A DNA stretch of 64,000 nt, from the NCBI RefSeq assembly GCF_949298305.1, contig NZ_CASFWU010000010.1, positions 1 through 64,000 of the forward strand. The letters are read 5' to 3'. Position 1 is the first letter of the stretch; each line of letters opens with the position of its first letter. The position numbers and the translations under genes were made by a program. The DNA comes from an uncultured Bacteroides sp. (lineage in GTDB: Bacteria; Bacteroidota; Bacteroidia; Bacteroidales; Bacteroidaceae). Below the pieces are notes generated by a model. It was not told the DNA's origin and made no database searches. It saw nothing but the letters and a program-made list of their open reading frames with translations. Positions 61,312 to 64,000 of this stretch are shown here, in pieces.

Positions 61312-62376
61312 ATGGATAAGAAGTTCTTTTATATATCTTTTCTTTTGCTGCTGCTTCTCTCGTCGTGTAAGTCAAAGCGGAATCTGGTGTCTTCCCTACC
61401 GTCGCTCGAAGTGGTTCCTGACAGTGCCTTGCTGGCCGATACGGTAGGATTGCCGGCCTCGCTTGTGGGAGTGCTTACGTTCGACCAGTCCGGTTTGCGG
61501 GACCTCCGTCGCATGTCGGAGCGTTCTGTCGGCTCGTCGCGTTCGCTGGCCCGGCTGAAAATCAGAAAGAAGGAAATTGTGAAACGGGGCACACAGATTA
61601 CGTTTGCCACGGTCGATGTCTCCTCGTCGTACAAAGGAGTGAAGCGTGTGCGGATGTACGATTTCACTCATCGCGATGTTCCCGAGGCCTTTGACAGTTG
61701 TCGGATTGCTTTTATTTCCGATTTGCACTACAAGAGTCTGCTGAAGGAAAAGGGACTGGCCGATCTGGTGCGGTTGCTTTCGTCCCTGCATCCCGACGTC
61801 TTGCTGATGGGCGGCGACTATCACGAAGGCTGCCAGTATGTGGCTCCGCTGATGGCTGCCTTGGAGCAGGTCAAGACTCCGCTGGGGACTTATGCCGTAT
61901 TGGGAAACAACGATTACGAAGCCTGCTACACCGAAGTGGTGAGCGAGATGAAACGCCGCGGCATCCGTTTGCTGGAGCATAAGGTCGATACGTTGAGGCG
62001 GGGTGACGGCCGCATTCTGGTAGCCGGTGTGCGCAATCCGTTCGACCTGAAGCAGAACGGGCAGTCGCCTACACTCGGCCTGTCGCCCGACGACTTTGTG
62101 ATATTGCTGACCCATACGCCCGACTATGCCGAGGATGTGCCTGTAACCCATGCCGACCTGATATTGGCCGGACATACGCATGGCGGACAGGTCACTCTTT
62201 TCGGCTATGCGCCGGTGGTGCCTTCGCGCTACGGTCAGCGTTTCCTGACAGGACTGAAATACAATTCCGCCCACATCCCGATGATTGTGACCAACGGCAT
62301 CGGAACCTCCCAACATGCCATCCGTCTGTTCGCTCCGGCCGAGGTGGTGTTGATTACCCTGCACAGGCTTCGGTGA
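61312..62376 (+). CDS. Metallophosphoesterase lipoprotein
   Basis: A 354-residue calcineurin-like phosphoesterase with a lipoprotein signal (LLLLLSSC, Cys about 18). The metal motifs are ISDLHYKS, LLMGGDYHEG, LGNNDYE, LLTHTPDYA and AGHTHGGQV. The layout resembles the UDP-2,3-diacylglucosamine/YaeI-like phosphoesterases rather than nucleases. Unlike YaeI it has no multi-pass membrane segment. ATG 61312 starts the signal peptide; a longer frame opens at 61300. It would sit in the periplasm or outer membrane. Substrate unknown. Confidence 0.9.
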   Translation: MDKKFFYISFLLLLLLSSCKSKRNLVSSLPSLEVVPDSALLADTVGLPASLVGVLTFDQSGLRDLRRMSERSVGSSRSLARLKIRKKEIVKRGTQITFATVDVSSSYKGVKRVRMYDFTHRDVPEAFDSCRIAFISDLHYKSLLKEKGLADLVRLLSSLHPDVLLMGGDYHEGCQYVAPLMAALEQVKTPLGTYAVLGNNDYEACYTEVVSEMKRRGIRLLEHKVDTLRRGDGRILVAGVRNPFDLKQNGQSPTLGLSPDDFVILLTHTPDYAEDVPVTHADLILAGHTHGGQVTLFGYAPVVPSRYGQRFLTGLKYNSAHIPMIVTNGIGTSQHAIRLFAPAEVVLITLHRLR

Positions 62377-62398
62377 AAAGACGGACGGCGGTTGTCCT

Positions 62399-64000
62399 TT
62401 AATCGGACGGCAGCAATACGACTCCCTGTTTCCTCTTTCCATCCATTTTGGCAACAACCGGCTGGTTGAAGCGTACGTGCCTCAGATACCGGGTTTCGTG
62501 CACGGCGGGTTGGGCATTCAAGAAATCCTGGTTATAGACTCCGTCGTTCATGAAGGCGTTGATGGTGAAGTAGCCCACGCCGAACGAAGTCAGATTCTGG
62601 AAGAAGTGGGTACCCTGGCTGGGGTCTACGCGGTAGTTGGTCAGACCTGCTTCTACAATTACCCGTGCGGCACTGATGTGCGGCCACTTGACGGGAATGC
62701 CGAGCCAGGGGTCGCTGCTTCCCCAACGTCCGGGACCTATCAGGATGTAGTTCTTCTTCTCGTCCAGGAACTGACGGTTCAAGGTCTCGATTTCCCTTGC
62801 TATCTCTGGATTGTGCGAAGCGCTGTAATCGGTAGTCTTGACATAGACCACATCGTACAGTTCGTTCAGAATGCCGTGTCCCAGCGAATTGTTGGAGCGG
62901 AGCAGCACTTTGTCGTCTGGGATGATGCTCAGGTCCTCGTCCAGCATTTCTTTGCTGTCTACGATGGGGCGTATCTGGAGCAGGTAGAAGGTGCCTGTCT
63001 TGTCCTTTTCGCGGCTCAGGGTGGCGGCAAACTCTATTTCGACGGGGCGGCGCATCTCTTCCTGTCCGTACTTCAGTGCCAGTTGCAGGATGCGTGCCAG
63101 CGGGAAAACGTCGTGTTGCAGGATGTTGGCAAAGGTGATGACTTTGCGTCCGCCAGGATACAGCCCGTCGCGTATGATTTGGTCGTAAGGGTCGTAGGTA
63201 GAGGCGATGTAGTTCAGTGCACCGTCTTTCTCGGCCTCCTTGACGTGCAGTTTCAGCAGGTTGAAGCCGTCATCGATGGAGAAGTTGTGTCCGATGTTGC
63301 TCATGTCCAGCGCATAGAAGCGGGTTTGGGTTTCCTTCAGGGCTATCTCCATTTCGCTGGTTTGCAACACCTGGTTGGGGTGGTAGGGCGAGAATCGGAG
63401 GGTCATGCCGCCGTCTACAATGTATTTCCCCAGTCCGAGAGCCAGGTTGACGATGCCTTCTTCCGCCTTCTCGTCGCCGATGGGGTAGTAATTGAGCGAG
63501 CGGGCCACACCTGACATGTTGGGGTAGTAGCGCTCGGCATACTGGTTGCCCACCACTTCCTGCAGGATGACGGCCATCTTTTCCTGGTCGATGACGTTGC
63601 TGGTGGCCTGCATATAGGCTTTAGAGTCGCGGAAATAGACCGAGGCATATACTCCTTTGATGGCATCGCTGAGCATGCGCAGCATTTCGTACTTGTCGTC
63701 CAGATAAGGAATCATGTAGGTGCTGTAAATGCCTGCGAAGGGCTGGTAGTGCGAGTCCTCAAGCAAGGACGACGAGCGGATGGCGATGGGCGACTTCACT
63801 ACGTCGAAGAATGTGAAGAAGTCTTCGACCAGGCGGTCGGGCAGCTTGGCTTTGAGAAAATAGCGCAGGATGGTGGCGTCGTCGGCATCGGACAAGGCAA
63901 CCTGATAGAGGTTGTTGGTATCCATGAACTCGTCGAACACGTCGGTACACAGCACTACGGTCTTAGGAATGGCTACCCGTGCGTTTTCAAACTCTTCAAA
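62399..64000 (-). CDS. Phosphoenolpyruvate synthase-like protein (PEP/pyruvate-binding domain), 5' end beyond window
   Basis: The frame is open to the right edge and encodes the last 533 or so residues; the start is not in the window. It has PEP/pyruvate-binding (PPDK_N) features: IAIRSSSLLEDSHYQPFAGIYSTY in pieces (RSSSLLED, FAGIYSTY), MAVILQEVVG, VARSLNYYPIG and a nucleotide-grasp ending FYLLQIRPIVDS. The last 150 residues (IGPGRWGSSDPWLGIPVKW) form a distinct C-terminal region seen in Bacteroidales homologues. The phosphohistidine and PEP-utilising domains of true PpsA are not seen in this part, so PEP synthase activity is unproven. The stop is 20 bp from the convergent phosphoesterase gene. 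Confidence 0.85.
   Translation of the reverse strand, partial: FEEFENARVAIPKTVVLCTDVFDEFMDTNNLYQVALSDADDATILRYFLKAKLPDRLVEDFFTFFDVVKSPIAIRSSSLLEDSHYQPFAGIYSTYMIPYLDDKYEMLRMLSDAIKGVYASVYFRDSKAYMQATSNVIDQEKMAVILQEVVGNQYAERYYPNMSGVARSLNYYPIGDEKAEEGIVNLALGLGKYIVDGGMTLRFSPYHPNQVLQTSEMEIALKETQTRFYALDMSNIGHNFSIDDGFNLLKLHVKEAEKDGALNYIASTYDPYDQIIRDGLYPGGRKVITFANILQHDVFPLARILQLALKYGQEEMRRPVEIEFAATLSREKDKTGTFYLLQIRPIVDSKEMLDEDLSIIPDDKVLLRSNNSLGHGILNELYDVVYVKTTDYSASHNPEIAREIETLNRQFLDEKKNYILIGPGRWGSSDPWLGIPVKWPHISAARVIVEAGLTNYRVDPSQGTHFFQNLTSFGVGYFTINAFMNDGVYNQDFLNAQPAVHETRYLRHVRFNQPVVAKMDGKRKQGVVLLPSD

Overview
The window looks like chromosomal DNA of a Bacteroidales bacterium (Bacteroidaceae: Bacteroides, Phocaeicola or a close relative) with fairly GC-rich coding sequence. 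The evidence is: promoters of the Bacteroidota TTTG / TAnnTTTG type with few Shine-Dalgarno sites; a PPi-dependent phosphofructokinase; a 663-residue NagB-like protein fused to a PIG-L domain; DUF3667 zinc-ribbon membrane proteins; secreted GH95 and GH43 glycosidases; and a Pit-type phosphate carrier with a PhoU-like tail. I saw no rRNA, tRNA, prophage, transposase, CRISPR array or SusC/SusD pair.

Layout. 0.4-2.5 kb: two poorly known proteins and a 5'-truncated ATPase remnant. 2.8-5.3 kb: GH95 fucosidase. 5.7-8.0 kb: minus-strand operon (small protein, TusA-like protein, YgiQ radical SAM). 8.3-11.2 kb: large exported golvesin/amidase-like protein. 11.4-14.6 kb: nagA followed by the NagB-like/PIG-L fusion. 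15.2-17.6 kb: SIMPL protein and a minus-strand set (small protein, acyltransferase, nitrilase-like amidase). 18.1-23.9 kb: tripartite RND efflux operon with a clear promoter and terminator. 24.2-27.7 kb: HU-like protein and two DUF3667 paralogues. 27.9-34.9 kb: PPi-PFK, GH25 lysozyme, prmA, a W/Y/G-rich exported protein and a FadL-like outer-membrane protein. 36.2-41.1 kb: two overlapping GH43 genes and a lipase-like lipoprotein. 41.4-49.5 kb: ABC ATPase, frameshifted ABC permease and lipoprotein on the minus strand, divergent from a broken sigma-54 response regulator and an intact histidine kinase. 49.5-55.6 kb: phosphate carrier, AAA-ATPase/nuclease and polyphosphate kinase. 55.7-64 kb: phosphodiesterase, rfbA, rfbB, menA, a second phosphoesterase and the 3' part of a PEP-synthase-like gene that runs off the right edge.

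The most unusual content is between genes. Six intergenic sites carry short tandem arrays with unrelated unit sequences but the same 21- or 22-bp period. Three pairs of one palindromic repeat each sit head to head like REPINs, and two copies run into coding sequence. Four further palindrome families are also present. Two nearly identical copies of a predicted 63-nt small RNA, each with its own consensus promoter and terminator, lie 1 kb apart in a gene-free 1.67-kb stretch upstream of rfbA. Separately, the sigma-54 regulator and its neighbouring ABC permease both carry disabling lesions, which suggests decay of one signalling/transport module.
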